In this document: in pieces, positions 37,306 through 45,250 of the stretch | Layout: every line of letters begins with the position of its first letter | Numbering within the stretch: position 1 is the first letter of the stretch | NCBI RefSeq assembly: GCF_026222555.1 | Contig: NZ_CP098511.1 | Location: forward strand, 1,655,501-1,719,500 | Origin: Aquimarina sp. ERC-38 | GTDB taxonomy: Bacteria; Bacteroidota; Bacteroidia; Flavobacteriales; Flavobacteriaceae | Direction of reading: 5' to 3' | Length of the DNA: 64,000 nt | The notes under the pieces: model-generated | Databases searched by the model: none | What the model was told of the DNA's origin: nothing | What the model saw: the letters and a program-made list of their open reading frames with translations, nothing else | Program-made: the position numbers and the translations under genes

Positions 37306-38412
37306 ATGAAATCTAAAAGCAACACGCCTCTATTTACTATTGGTTTACTAATATTATTAATGGTTTACTCCTGTAAAAATGAAGTTCAAAATGAGAAAAA
37401 AAACGAAGATAAAGAAGAGAAAAAGGAAGAAACTATAGCTGTTAAAACACCCGAAGGCATGGTGTGGGTAGCACCAAAGAAGTTTTTACAGGGCGGTAAG
37501 GCTAATGATCCGTATGCTATGATGCGTGAAAAACCTGCACACTACGTTAGCGTAGATGGTTTTTTTATAGATATTACCGAAGTTACCAATAAACAATACA
37601 AAGACTTTGTGGATGCTACGGGCTACATCACGGTTGCCGAACGTGAAATTGACTGGGAACTACTAAAGAAAGATTTGCCTCCGGGTACGCCTAAACCTCA
37701 TGACTCTATTTTACAGCCTGGCAGCTTGACCTTTAATAAAAATGTGGAAGCTGTGGCTAATATGGAAAATTATACGCAATGGTGGACCTGGAAGATTGGA
37801 GCCAATTGGAAACAACCCCAGGGTCCAGGTTCTTCTATAGAAGGGCAGGATTATTATCCAGTGGTGCATATTGCCTACGAAGATGCGGTAGCTTACTGTA
37901 AATGGGCAAATAGAAGGCTTCCTACCGAGGCAGAATGGGAAGCTGCAGCACAAGGCGAACATACCAATGCCATTTTTACCTGGGGAAATAACCCGGAACT
38001 ATTGGATCAAAAAGCGAATACCTGGCAGGGTACGTTTCCAACCCTTAATGATCCGGTAGACGGTTTCAAATACATATCCCCGGTCAAATCTTACGAACCT
38101 AACTCCATAGGGATCTATGATATGTCCGGTAACGTTTGGGAGATCACCAGTGATTATTTTAATGTCTCTTACTACGCTAATCGAACAGATGAAGACAGTA
38201 CCAACCCAAAAGGAGCAGATAAATCCTATAACCCAAACAATCCGTACGCCGTAGAACATGTAATCAAAGGAGGATCTTTTCTGTGTCATGCCTCTTATTG
38301 TGCCAGTTATAGAATTTCGGCACGTATGGGAACCACCGCCGACTCCGGATCAGATCACGTAGGATTCAGAACCGTAGCTACTAAGGAGATGTTGTTGAAT
38401 GGTGATGGATGA
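37306..38412 (+). CDS. Formylglycine-generating enzyme (sulfatase-modifying factor), lipoprotein
   Basis: The 368-residue protein has a lipoprotein signal (LLILLMVYSC, lipid Cys) and a charged linker of Lys/Glu repeats (about 25-45). The SUMF1/FGE domain follows: GMVWVAPKKFLQGG, VDGFFIDITEVTNKQYKDFV, RRLPTEAEWEAAAQ, IYDMSGNVWEI. The GGSFLCHASYCASYR segment near the C-terminus matches the active-site cysteine pair of human FGE (Cys336 and Cys341), and GSDHVGFR follows. It should oxidise the C-x-P-S/T-R cysteine of the seven local sulfatases to formylglycine. As a lipoprotein it probably acts at a membrane facing the periplasm. It is divergent from the GntR gene. Confidence 0.92.
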   Translation: MKSKSNTPLFTIGLLILLMVYSCKNEVQNEKKNEDKEEKKEETIAVKTPEGMVWVAPKKFLQGGKANDPYAMMREKPAHYVSVDGFFIDITEVTNKQYKDFVDATGYITVAEREIDWELLKKDLPPGTPKPHDSILQPGSLTFNKNVEAVANMENYTQWWTWKIGANWKQPQGPGSSIEGQDYYPVVHIAYEDAVAYCKWANRRLPTEAEWEAAAQGEHTNAIFTWGNNPELLDQKANTWQGTFPTLNDPVDGFKYISPVKSYEPNSIGIYDMSGNVWEITSDYFNVSYYANRTDEDSTNPKGADKSYNPNNPYAVEHVIKGGSFLCHASYCASYRISARMGTTADSGSDHVGFRTVATKEMLLNGDG

Positions 38413-38597
38413 TACGGGTAGAGTAAGGGATAATTGGTAAGGTGGGAGTTTTTATGTATGACCTGATTGGGTTTAGAATACAACAACAAATTGTTGCCTA
38501 TAGATAATAGGATGGAGAACTTGTAATGCTGAAGGAAAGAAAAATTTTCTATGTAAACCATTGTGAGATTATTGTATAGCAAAATTAAAATAAAATG

Positions 38598-38774
38598 TCA
38601 TAGTTTGGTATAAATAAAAAGTTGCTCTGGGGTATGGTTAAACTTTCTTCTAACGTTTTTAGCTTGTGCCCATTTCTTTTCTATAGGGTTTAATTGCGGA
38701 CTATAGGGTGGCAAGAATTCTAAAGTATGCCCTTCTTTTTCCTTTACTTCGAAAACCCATTGACGGAAATCTAA
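38598..38774 (-). pseudogene. IS630-family transposase, C-terminal remnant
   Basis: The last ~58 codons of a leftward frame read ..WVFEVKEKEGHTLEFL followed by PPYSPQLNPIEKKWAQAKN. This is the conserved C-terminal DDE block of IS630/Tc1-type transposases (LPPYSPxLNPIE, with the last catalytic Glu). The upstream residues of the same frame are unrelated, and no other part of the element is visible. A dead fragment is therefore certain. It marks the left edge of the insertion-sequence cluster. Confidence 0.8.
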
Positions 38775-38872
38775 TAAATGAACTGGTTTAAACTTTTTTA
38801 GTTTAGTACATGACAAAAAACAGATAACTATTAAAAAGTCCATAAAATAAGTTTGCTTTTTGTTATATAAAA

Positions 38873-38938
38873 ATACCGGAGTTCGGTATATTAAAGTATT
38901 ATTCTTCAAGTAATGACTTTAAAAAAGAACTCCGGTAT
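38873..38938 (+). repeat. 12-bp inverted repeat enclosing the start codon of the IS4-type transposase
   Basis: ATACCGGAGTTC (38873-38884) and GAACTCCGGTAT (38927-38938) are perfectly complementary and 42 nt apart. The ATG of the IS4-type transposase (38913) lies in the loop, and the right arm covers codons 5-9. In IS10 and IS50 comparable hairpins in read-through transcripts hide the transposase start. The same role is plausible here but is an inference. The left arm may mark the element's end. Confidence 0.5.
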
Positions 38939-39007
38939 CAGGGCTAAAAATATGGAATTGTTAACACTCTTTAAAGCCCATTTTAAAGGTAACCTAAACC
39001 TAGCTAG

Positions 39008-40339
39008 AGGTAGTGTCCATTTTAGTGTGTCTGGGGTTGTTTAGAAAAAGTTTTCAATCAAATTAACAATCACGTTTTTTTAGTTTATTCTCAAATTTAA
39101 AATTATATACGGGATAGGCATACTTTTTATTGCCTTTTTCTATAGCGACACTGGTAATTAAGGTCAATACTGATTCTTCGCTAGGGAGTCCGGACCTTAC
39201 TTTAAGGGTCCTTCTTGCGCTTCTGTTAAAGCGTTCTATCCAGTTGGTAGTATAGAGCATTCTTTGTACCCTATGGTCAAAATCCAGATAAGTAAGGTAA
39301 TCTTCCCATGGCACTTTGTCTATATGAGAGATCAGTTTTGGGTAGTCTTTCCATTTGATCTTGATCTGGCCTATCTTTTTCATTGCCTTTTCCCGGGTAT
39401 GACCTACTACACCTGGCGAGAGTACTTCTCTGAGGTCTTTTGCCAGTTCCGCTTTATCCTGATGGCGTACCCTTGCCTGCAAGTTTCGCTGCAAGTGTAC
39501 GCAGCACAACTGATGCGGGGTAGCTTTCCACACGCTGGCTACAGCTGAGGTAATACCACTCAAGTTATCCGAGGCCACCAGTCCAACTGTTTGTAACCCC
39601 CGTTCTTTAAGTCCCTGTAGCACCAACCTCCAACCTGTAGCTGATTCATTGGGCAGGGTTTCTATAGCAATGACCTCCCGGGTATAATCTTCTTTTAAGG
39701 CTAGTATAATATAATAGCATTCGTTTTGGTATTTACCGTTGCGCCTGACTTTTACCTGCAACCCATCTATAAAGATGGCAAGGTAGTGGGACTCCAGGGT
39801 ACGCTCTCGCCATAGGCGCATCTGATCATAAAAGCTTTGGGTGAAATTACTAATGCTACTTTTGCTATAGTGACGCCCATAGAGAGTTTGCATTACTTCA
39901 CCGATATCCCGGGTAGTAAGCCCTTTACCGTAGAGCTGAAAACTTACCTCGCGAAGGTAATCTTCTTGCTCCCTGAACAGGGCTAGAAGTACTGGGCTAA
40001 ACATACTCTGACGGTCCCGGGGGATGCGCAGTTCTAACTGGCAACCCTGACCAAAGACCTTCCCCAAACGGTAGCCATTGGCTTTATTACCTTGAGTAGC
40101 ATTTGTAGCCAAAAATTCGCTGCACTCGTTGTAAAGCATTGCGTTAAGTACCATTTCCAGGACATCATTGAGCCCGGTTGGCTTTTCTAAAAATTTGCTC
40201 AGTACAAATTCTGTTTGTTTCTTTGTAAGGTTCATGGTTTCCTTCAATTTTTAAAATTTTACAGTGATGTTAATTTTGTAAAATTGTTAAATTGTTGGAA
40301 ACTTTTTCATTACACAGACACACTTTTTTGGACGGGTAT
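39008..40339 (-). mobile_element. IS256-family insertion sequence inside the IS4 element, 1332 bp
   Basis: Both ends are defined by the 9-bp target duplication CTAGCTAGA at 38999-39007 and 40340-40348. The terminal inverted repeats are imperfect: the left end starts GGTAGTGTCC and the right end, on the other strand, starts GATACCCGTCC. Both then contain AGTGTGTCTG and a GAAAAAGTTT-like segment. One transposase gene (39063-40247) fills it. The size and duplication length are normal for the family. Intact duplications and an intact transposase suggest a recent insertion. Confidence 0.9.
39063..40247 (-). CDS. IS256-family (mutator-type) transposase
   Basis: The 394-residue protein contains the mutator-type catalytic parts: LAIFIDGLQVKVRRNGKYQN with the first Asp, GLVASDNLSGITSAV with the second Asp, HQLCCVHLQRNLQARV, and YTTNWIERFNRSARRTLKVR with the Glu. 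It is full length and uninterrupted, so the element may be active. It belongs to a different IS256 subgroup from the transposase at 41366-42598. Confidence 0.93.
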   Translation of the reverse strand: MKETMNLTKKQTEFVLSKFLEKPTGLNDVLEMVLNAMLYNECSEFLATNATQGNKANGYRLGKVFGQGCQLELRIPRDRQSMFSPVLLALFREQEDYLREVSFQLYGKGLTTRDIGEVMQTLYGRHYSKSSISNFTQSFYDQMRLWRERTLESHYLAIFIDGLQVKVRRNGKYQNECYYIILALKEDYTREVIAIETLPNESATGWRLVLQGLKERGLQTVGLVASDNLSGITSAVASVWKATPHQLCCVHLQRNLQARVRHQDKAELAKDLREVLSPGVVGHTREKAMKKIGQIKIKWKDYPKLISHIDKVPWEDYLTYLDFDHRVQRMLYTTNWIERFNRSARRTLKVRSGLPSEESVLTLITSVAIEKGNKKYAYPVYNFKFENKLKKRDC

Positions 40340-41317
40340 CTAGCTAGAATCCGTTTTATCTGCTTGTTTATAGATGCTTTGTGCAAAGTAAAGTCGGTCA
40401 ATTTTGTCAAACTTGCTGCTGGCTTTGCCACATTAGTGGATGCCTCAAGTAATTACAGGCGTATCCAACGCTTTATGGCACTTGCCGATTTATTTGCAAT
40501 ATAGGTAGCCAAGCTTATCTTTAGCTTACTTCCCCAGAAAAAGGGTTTGGTTTTATCTATGGATAGGACCAATTGGAAGTTTGGTAATAAAAACATAAAC
40601 ATCCTTATGCTGGGGGTTAGTTATAAAAACGTTGCTTTCCCCTTACTCTTTAAAATGCTTGACAAAAGGGGAAACTCAAATACTAATGAACGTATTGAAT
40701 TAGTTCAAAGTTTTATGGATTGCTTTGGTAAGGATTGCATTGACTGTTTGTTAGCAGATAGGGAGTTTATGGGGAAGAGTGGCTCAACTTCCTTAACAAG
40801 AACAATATACCTTACTTCATCCGCATACGTAATAACTTTAAAATATTTTGTCCAAGAAAGCAACGGGAAATTACAGCACAACATTTGTTTTATAACCTGA
40901 AAGTTGGAGAGTTAAGGCACTATTCAAAAATAGTTAAAATGCACGGAGAATATTGTTATGTATCAGGTAGTAAAACTATCAAAGAAGGAAAAACAGACTT
41001 CTGTATTATTGTTTCCTTTAACAAACCAGAGCAAGCCCTGGAGTACTACGCTAAAAGATGGCAGATAGAAACCTTGTTCAGGGGTTTGAAAACCAGTGGG
41101 TTTAACCTCGAGGATACTCACCTAACCCATCTTGATAGGCTAGAGAAATTAATTCTACTAGTTATGATAGCATTTATATGGTGTTATAAGATTGGTGATT
41201 TTATTGATAGGGAACTAAAACCAATAAAAGTTAAAAAACACGGTAGAAGAGCTGTATCTATATTCAAATATGGATTAGAGTATCTCTCTAAATGCTTGCT
41301 GAGAGTGTAAATTAAAC

Positions 41318-41365
41318 CTTATCTGAAGATTTAGAATTACTAATTTTAATATTTACTCAGATAAG
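41318..41365 (+). repeat. 9-bp inverted repeat directly before the second IS256-type transposase
   Basis: CTTATCTGA (41318-41326) and TCAGATAAG (41357-41365) are perfect complements 30 nt apart. The right arm touches the ATG at 41366. It may be a subterminal part of the element or a translational control hairpin. I could not find convincing matching terminal repeats at the right-hand side (42599-42706), so the borders of this element are not defined. Confidence 0.4.
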
Positions 41366-42598
41366 ATGATAACTACAGAACAACAAGAATTAGAGAAGAA
41401 AGCCCTTGAGCAATTTATGACGGGCAAGAGTTTATTTGGCAAGGACGGTGCATTTGCACCGATACTAAAGAGTTTTATAGAAAAAGCTTTAGAAGCAGAG
41501 ATAGAGTTTCATTTAAGCGATGTTGAGCGTTTAAAAGGCAATAAGCGCAATGGCAAATCCAAAAAGACGGTTAAGAGCAGTGAAGGTACTTTTGAGATAG
41601 AAGTCCCCACAGATCGTCAAAGTAATTTTGAGCCAGAATTAGTTAAAAAACGCCAAACGATTCTAGCAGAGAACTTATCGGAGAAGATTATTGGTTTATA
41701 TGGTCTTGGGATGGGTTTACGCGACATCTCAGCTCATATTAAGGAGCTCTATGATACCGATATCTCTCATACGGTATTGAGTCAGATTACTGATAAGATC
41801 ATTCCTGATATCAAGGCTTGGCAGAGTCGTCCTTTAGAATCGATGTACTGTATTGTTTGGCTAGATGCTATGCACTATAAAGTCCGGGTTGACGGTAAGG
41901 TAGTACACAGGGCTCTTTATAACATTTTAGGTATTAATAAGTCCGGATACAAAGAAGTACTAGGGATGTATGTCTCAGAGAGTGAAGGGGCTAATTTTTG
42001 GCTACAAGTACTTACGGATCTTCAAAACAGGGGTTTGCAAGATATTTTAATTGCCTGCACAGACAACCTAAAAGGCTTTACTAATGCTATTATCAGTGTT
42101 TTTCCCAAAGCCATCACTCAACTTTGTATTGTCCACCAAATTCGTAATTCCTTAAAATGTGTAGCCTCCAAGGATCAAAAGGAGTTTTTAAAGGATTTAA
42201 AAAAGGTGTATCGTGCTGTTAGTAAAGATATGGCCGAGGAGGAACTTTTACGGTTAGAAGAGAAATGGGGTAGTAAATATCCAGTGGTCCTTAATAGTTG
42301 GCAGAACAACTGGGAGGAACTCTCACAGTATTTTCAATTTAGTGCCCCTATCCGTAAGATGATCTATACCACTAATGCCGTGGAAGGTTTTCACCGTCAA
42401 GTGCGCAAGGTAACTAAAACTAAGGGTGCATTTACCAATGATATGGCTCTGCTCAAACTAGTTTATTTAGCCACTAAAAACATTCAGAAGAAATGGACAT
42501 CCCCTTTACAGAACTGGAGTTTAATTATCCAGCAATTATATATCAAATTTGGGGATCGGGTAGAACTTGATTTGGAGGTAAAACCAGGTAGTTCGTGA
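41366..42598 (+). CDS. IS256-family transposase, second type
   Basis: The 410-residue protein is intact. Catalytic segments are YCIVWLDAMHYKVRVDGKVV (first Asp), LIACTDNLKGFTNAI (second Asp), QLCIVHQIRNSLKCV, and YTTNAVEGFHRQVRKVTKTK (Glu). It lies 55 bp after the end of the broken IS4 gene, in the same direction. Target duplications and exact ends could not be identified, so only the gene, not the whole element, is delimited. Confidence 0.92.
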   Translation: MITTEQQELEKKALEQFMTGKSLFGKDGAFAPILKSFIEKALEAEIEFHLSDVERLKGNKRNGKSKKTVKSSEGTFEIEVPTDRQSNFEPELVKKRQTILAENLSEKIIGLYGLGMGLRDISAHIKELYDTDISHTVLSQITDKIIPDIKAWQSRPLESMYCIVWLDAMHYKVRVDGKVVHRALYNILGINKSGYKEVLGMYVSESEGANFWLQVLTDLQNRGLQDILIACTDNLKGFTNAIISVFPKAITQLCIVHQIRNSLKCVASKDQKEFLKDLKKVYRAVSKDMAEEELLRLEEKWGSKYPVVLNSWQNNWEELSQYFQFSAPIRKMIYTTNAVEGFHRQVRKVTKTKGAFTNDMALLKLVYLATKNIQKKWTSPLQNWSLIIQQLYIKFGDRVELDLEVKPGSS

Positions 42599-42706
42599 CG
42601 CTACCGCTAGGGTTCATTTTAAAAACAATTCGATTTTTTCAAATCAATTTTGTGAAAAGAAAAAATCAAATTATTTTTAAAACGTAAAAATAAATTTAGA
42701 CAGAGT

Positions 42707-43889
42707 TTAGTCTACACAATCTAATTGTTTGATTCTGTGTTCTTGATTGCTTTTATATACCACTCTGAGTTGTGCCATTTGTCGGAACCCTTCCATAGTC
42801 CATCGCTGGCCTGATAGTTTTAAGCGTTGTTGTAATACATCTTTATGAGCAGATTCAATAGCACCTGAACCGATAAGAAGCCCTTTTTCGAGATATCTGT
42901 GGTATTGCATCCTGTCTCTGTTTTGTTTGTAATAACTGATTAGTCTATTTCTCTTTGCTGTGGTTTTTTGTTGTTTAGGTAATTCTTCAAGTACTTCGAT
43001 AATAAGGTCAATACCTTTGTCTAATATCTGTTGGGAAAGCTTATTTATCCAATCATGCCTTTTGTTTTCATCCTTGTAATATAATTTGGCAAATTCGCAT
43101 AAATGTTCTTTACTATGGTAATAATCTACAATTTGTATACTCTCGGGATAGTATCGTTCTACCCACTTCCAAATCCACCTGGCACCATCAGCGATAAAGA
43201 CAAGGTTGTTCAGGTTCTCTAGATGATAGTCCATCTTAGAGGTGAACTCTTTATGATCCCCCAGGTGGGTAATATAAGTCGAGCTAGTTAGCTCCGTCCG
43301 GCTTGGGCTTACTTCAACAATATCTTTGGGTTGGTAGACCCTACCTAACTTACTTTCCTTCCAACTTTCTTCCCGTGTCAGGTACATAGCTCCATCGACA
43401 CTTACGTAATGAAGTTCATTAGCCTTCTGATAATCATATTCTTTGTAAACCTGCTCTGAGATAACTTTGGTATCAGCATCTTCTATCCACTGCCCATACC
43501 TATGGCAGATACGCTCTATTTGTTTGGCATTGACACCTGCCCCCGTTAAACTATTGATAACTTGTTCGGCATCGCTGAAAACTAAGTGTTGCCCTATGAA
43601 ACACATCGTCTCTTGGGCTAGGCTACTAATAGCCATACTACCCGGACTTTTAGCTATAATATGAGACTTACATACTTCTATCTTTCCGTATCGGGTGTGA
43701 AGTTTTTTTTAAGTTCTTATCATTTGGTATAGCTCCAACTGATAGCTGTAGGACTTCCTGCTCTATCTTTTCCATCATAAAGGCATATGTAAACTCATAT
43801 TGATAACCATTCTCCATACGCTTTGGATCGGACTCCCATTCTGTAAAATGCTTCTCAAATATAGCTAAAGCTTCGGCTTTTTTACTCAT
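42707..43889 (-). pseudogene. ISKra4-family transposase in two frames (shift at an A8 run)
   Basis: The N-terminal 73 codons (MSKKAEALAIFEKHFTEWES..) and the main part (ending at 42707) are in different frames. On the coding strand the frames meet at eight A residues (plus-strand T8 at 43703-43710). Reading seven A's there joins NDKNLKKK directly to LHTRYGKIEVCKSHIIAKSP and on to the main part, about 385 residues in all. Family marks are YVSVDGAMYLTREESWKESK, VFIADGARWIWKWV and GSGAIESAHKDVLQQRLK. It is either a one-base mutation or slippage-controlled expression. Terminal repeats were not resolved. Confidence 0.8.
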
Positions 43890-43970
43890 TATATTTTTAT
43901 CCCTAAGATAACTATTTCTTCCTAAACGGATTTTTGTCGTACAACCATTTTAATTACTACCACCTCCTTC

Positions 43971-44062
43971 TCACTTACCGAAGTTAATTTACCATTTGTC
44001 TACACTTAATTTACCATTCGTCGAAGTTCAACGACAATTTCCGGTATAAAATTGCATTTTTA
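43971..44062 (+). promoter_or_regulatory. Putative LytTR-regulated promoter A (three half-sites) before the receiver gene
   Basis: Three related half-sites, CACTTACCGA, ACCATTTGTCTA and ACCATTCGTCGA, have their CGA-like cores at 43978, 43999 and 44021, that is 21 and 22 bp apart. Exactly 30 nt after the last TCGA (44021-44024) comes a -7-like box CATTTTTA (44055-44062). The ATG follows at 44086. The same arrangement occurs at 49793, 54525 and 56121. Direct repeats two helical turns apart are how LytTR domains bind; the regulator at 49048 is the obvious candidate. Confidence 0.6.
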
Positions 44063-44085
44063 TCACCTATTAAAGTACAACTAAA

Positions 44086-44496
44086 ATGAAGACGCTTAAA
44101 ATTCTACTTATTGAGGATGATGAAATTGAACGTTTAAAATTCGGGAGAGTTTTAAGTAAGAATGGGTATCCACATCAACTTCAGGAAGCAATTAACGGAG
44201 AAGAAGCTATACAAATTTTAGAAACCCCTTCTCAATTACCAGATCTGATTTTATTAGACTTGAATATGCCAAAAATGAACGGTCTCGAGTTTCTTACTAT
44301 GTTGAAAAAGGACGAAAGGTTAAAATATATACCAGTTATTATTTTAAGTACTTCCAATAACCATAAAGATGTTAAGCAATGTTATGAGGCGGGAATCGCC
44401 GGCTATATGATCAAGCCACTCAAATATGAAGCTTATGTGGATAAAATGAAGGCACTGCTTAATTATTGGAGTCTGAATGAATTATTTACTAGTTAG
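44086..44496 (+). CDS. Single-domain (CheY-like) response regulator
   Basis: The 136-residue receiver domain stands alone. The acidic pocket is in LIEDDEIERLKFG, the phosphorylation Asp58 in PDLILLDLNMPKMNGLEFL, the switch Thr/Ser in VIILSTSN and the Lys in GYMIKPLKYEAY. There is no output domain. Next to two histidine kinases and an Hpt protein it could act as a phosphate sink, or as a second output of the relay through protein contacts. It has its own promoter with LytTR-like sites and is separated by 208 bp from the H-NOX gene. Confidence 0.92.
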   Translation: MKTLKILLIEDDEIERLKFGRVLSKNGYPHQLQEAINGEEAIQILETPSQLPDLILLDLNMPKMNGLEFLTMLKKDERLKYIPVIILSTSNNHKDVKQCYEAGIAGYMIKPLKYEAYVDKMKALLNYWSLNELFTS

Positions 44497-44704
44497 TACA
44501 TAGCTTTTTTATAAAATTCAATCAAGGGAATTATCAGTATTTATAGAAAAATCTATATCTTTAGAAAGCAATTAGGAAAAGTTGACAACAACTGATTGAT
44601 TTTGAATAATTTATAGATAGATTGTAGTTTGGTTTATAAAGTTATAAGTAAATCATCAATTATCACACAGGATCTTTAAAGGCTAACTAGTATATACAAA
44701 ATGA

Positions 44705-45250
44705 ATGAAAGGTATTGTATTTACAGAGTTTTTAGACCTGGTTGAATCTAAATTCGGTCTCGAAATGGTAGATCGGATCATTACACAATCCACGTTAAAT
44801 TCTAACGGAGCTTACACGGCTATCGGAACTTATAAATTTTCTGAGATGGCCGAACTTCTCACTAATTTAAGTCTAAATACCGGGATTGATGTGCAAGAAT
44901 TACTACTGATCTACGGAGAACACTTCTTTACAGTTCTGCAAGAAAGCTACGGAACCATGTTACGCCAATATGCCGGACCTATCGAATTGTTAAATGCAAT
45001 AGAAAATCATATTCACGTAGAGGTTCGTAAAATATATCCCGAAGCAGAATTACCTTCTTTTGAAGTTTTGAAAAAAACCGATAACTCTTTAATAATGATA
45101 TATAAATCCGATAGGGCAATGTATAGTTTTGGTCTGGGCTTGATGCGAAGTGCGTTTCGATATTTTGATAAAAAAGCCACTATTACTTATACTAAACTTA
45201 AGACTGACGGAACCGAAGTGAAATTTGATATATACCTTCTGGATGACTAG
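44705..45250 (+). CDS. H-NOX (HNOB) haem nitric-oxide/oxygen-binding sensor
   Basis: The 181-residue protein is a complete bacterial H-NOX. It starts MKGIVFTEFLDLVE and has SNGAYTAIGTYKFSEM, the proximal haem ligand His104 in NHIHVEVRKIYPEAELP, and the haem-propionate Y-x-S-x-R motif as Tyr133-Ser135-Arg137 in MIYKSDRAMYSFG. It should bind haem and sense NO in the cytoplasm. Its stop codon overlaps the kinase start by 8 bp, so the two are translated together and the kinase is its natural partner. The 208-bp upstream gap has a TATCTTTA box near 44554 but no LytTR-like repeat. Confidence 0.93.
   Translation: MKGIVFTEFLDLVESKFGLEMVDRIITQSTLNSNGAYTAIGTYKFSEMAELLTNLSLNTGIDVQELLLIYGEHFFTVLQESYGTMLRQYAGPIELLNAIENHIHVEVRKIYPEAELPSFEVLKKTDNSLIMIYKSDRAMYSFGLGLMRSAFRYFDKKATITYTKLKTDGTEVKFDIYLLDD

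Larger units (their letters stand above)
38913..41310 (+). pseudogene. IS4-family transposase gene, broken by IS256, a stop codon and a frameshift
   Basis: The N-terminus (MTLKKNSGIRAKNMELLTLF, then KAHFKGNLNLAR) is cut at 39007 by an IS256 element and resumes at 40349 as IRFICLFIDALCKVKSVNF. An in-frame TAG at 40502-40504 follows LADLFAI. A missing A near 40772-40776 shifts the frame in ADREFMGK/EWLNFLNKNN. The rest is continuous to 41310. The IS4 catalytic parts are all recognisable: LSMDRTNW, LLADREF, and YAKRWQIETLFRGLK (Y-R-E-K motif). Removing the IS256 element and one target copy restores ..NLNLARIRFIC... The gene is dead. Confidence 0.88.

Noticed and set aside
38775..38909. Front part of the leftward frame 38598-38909 as IS630 transposase
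   Set aside because: Only the last ~58 codons match transposase; the rest has no match and overlaps the IS4 leader repeat.
44540..44565. A LytTR-controlled promoter before the H-NOX gene (TATCTTTA near 44554)
   Set aside because: No CGA-cored half-site lies 30 nt upstream, so only the -7-like box is shared.
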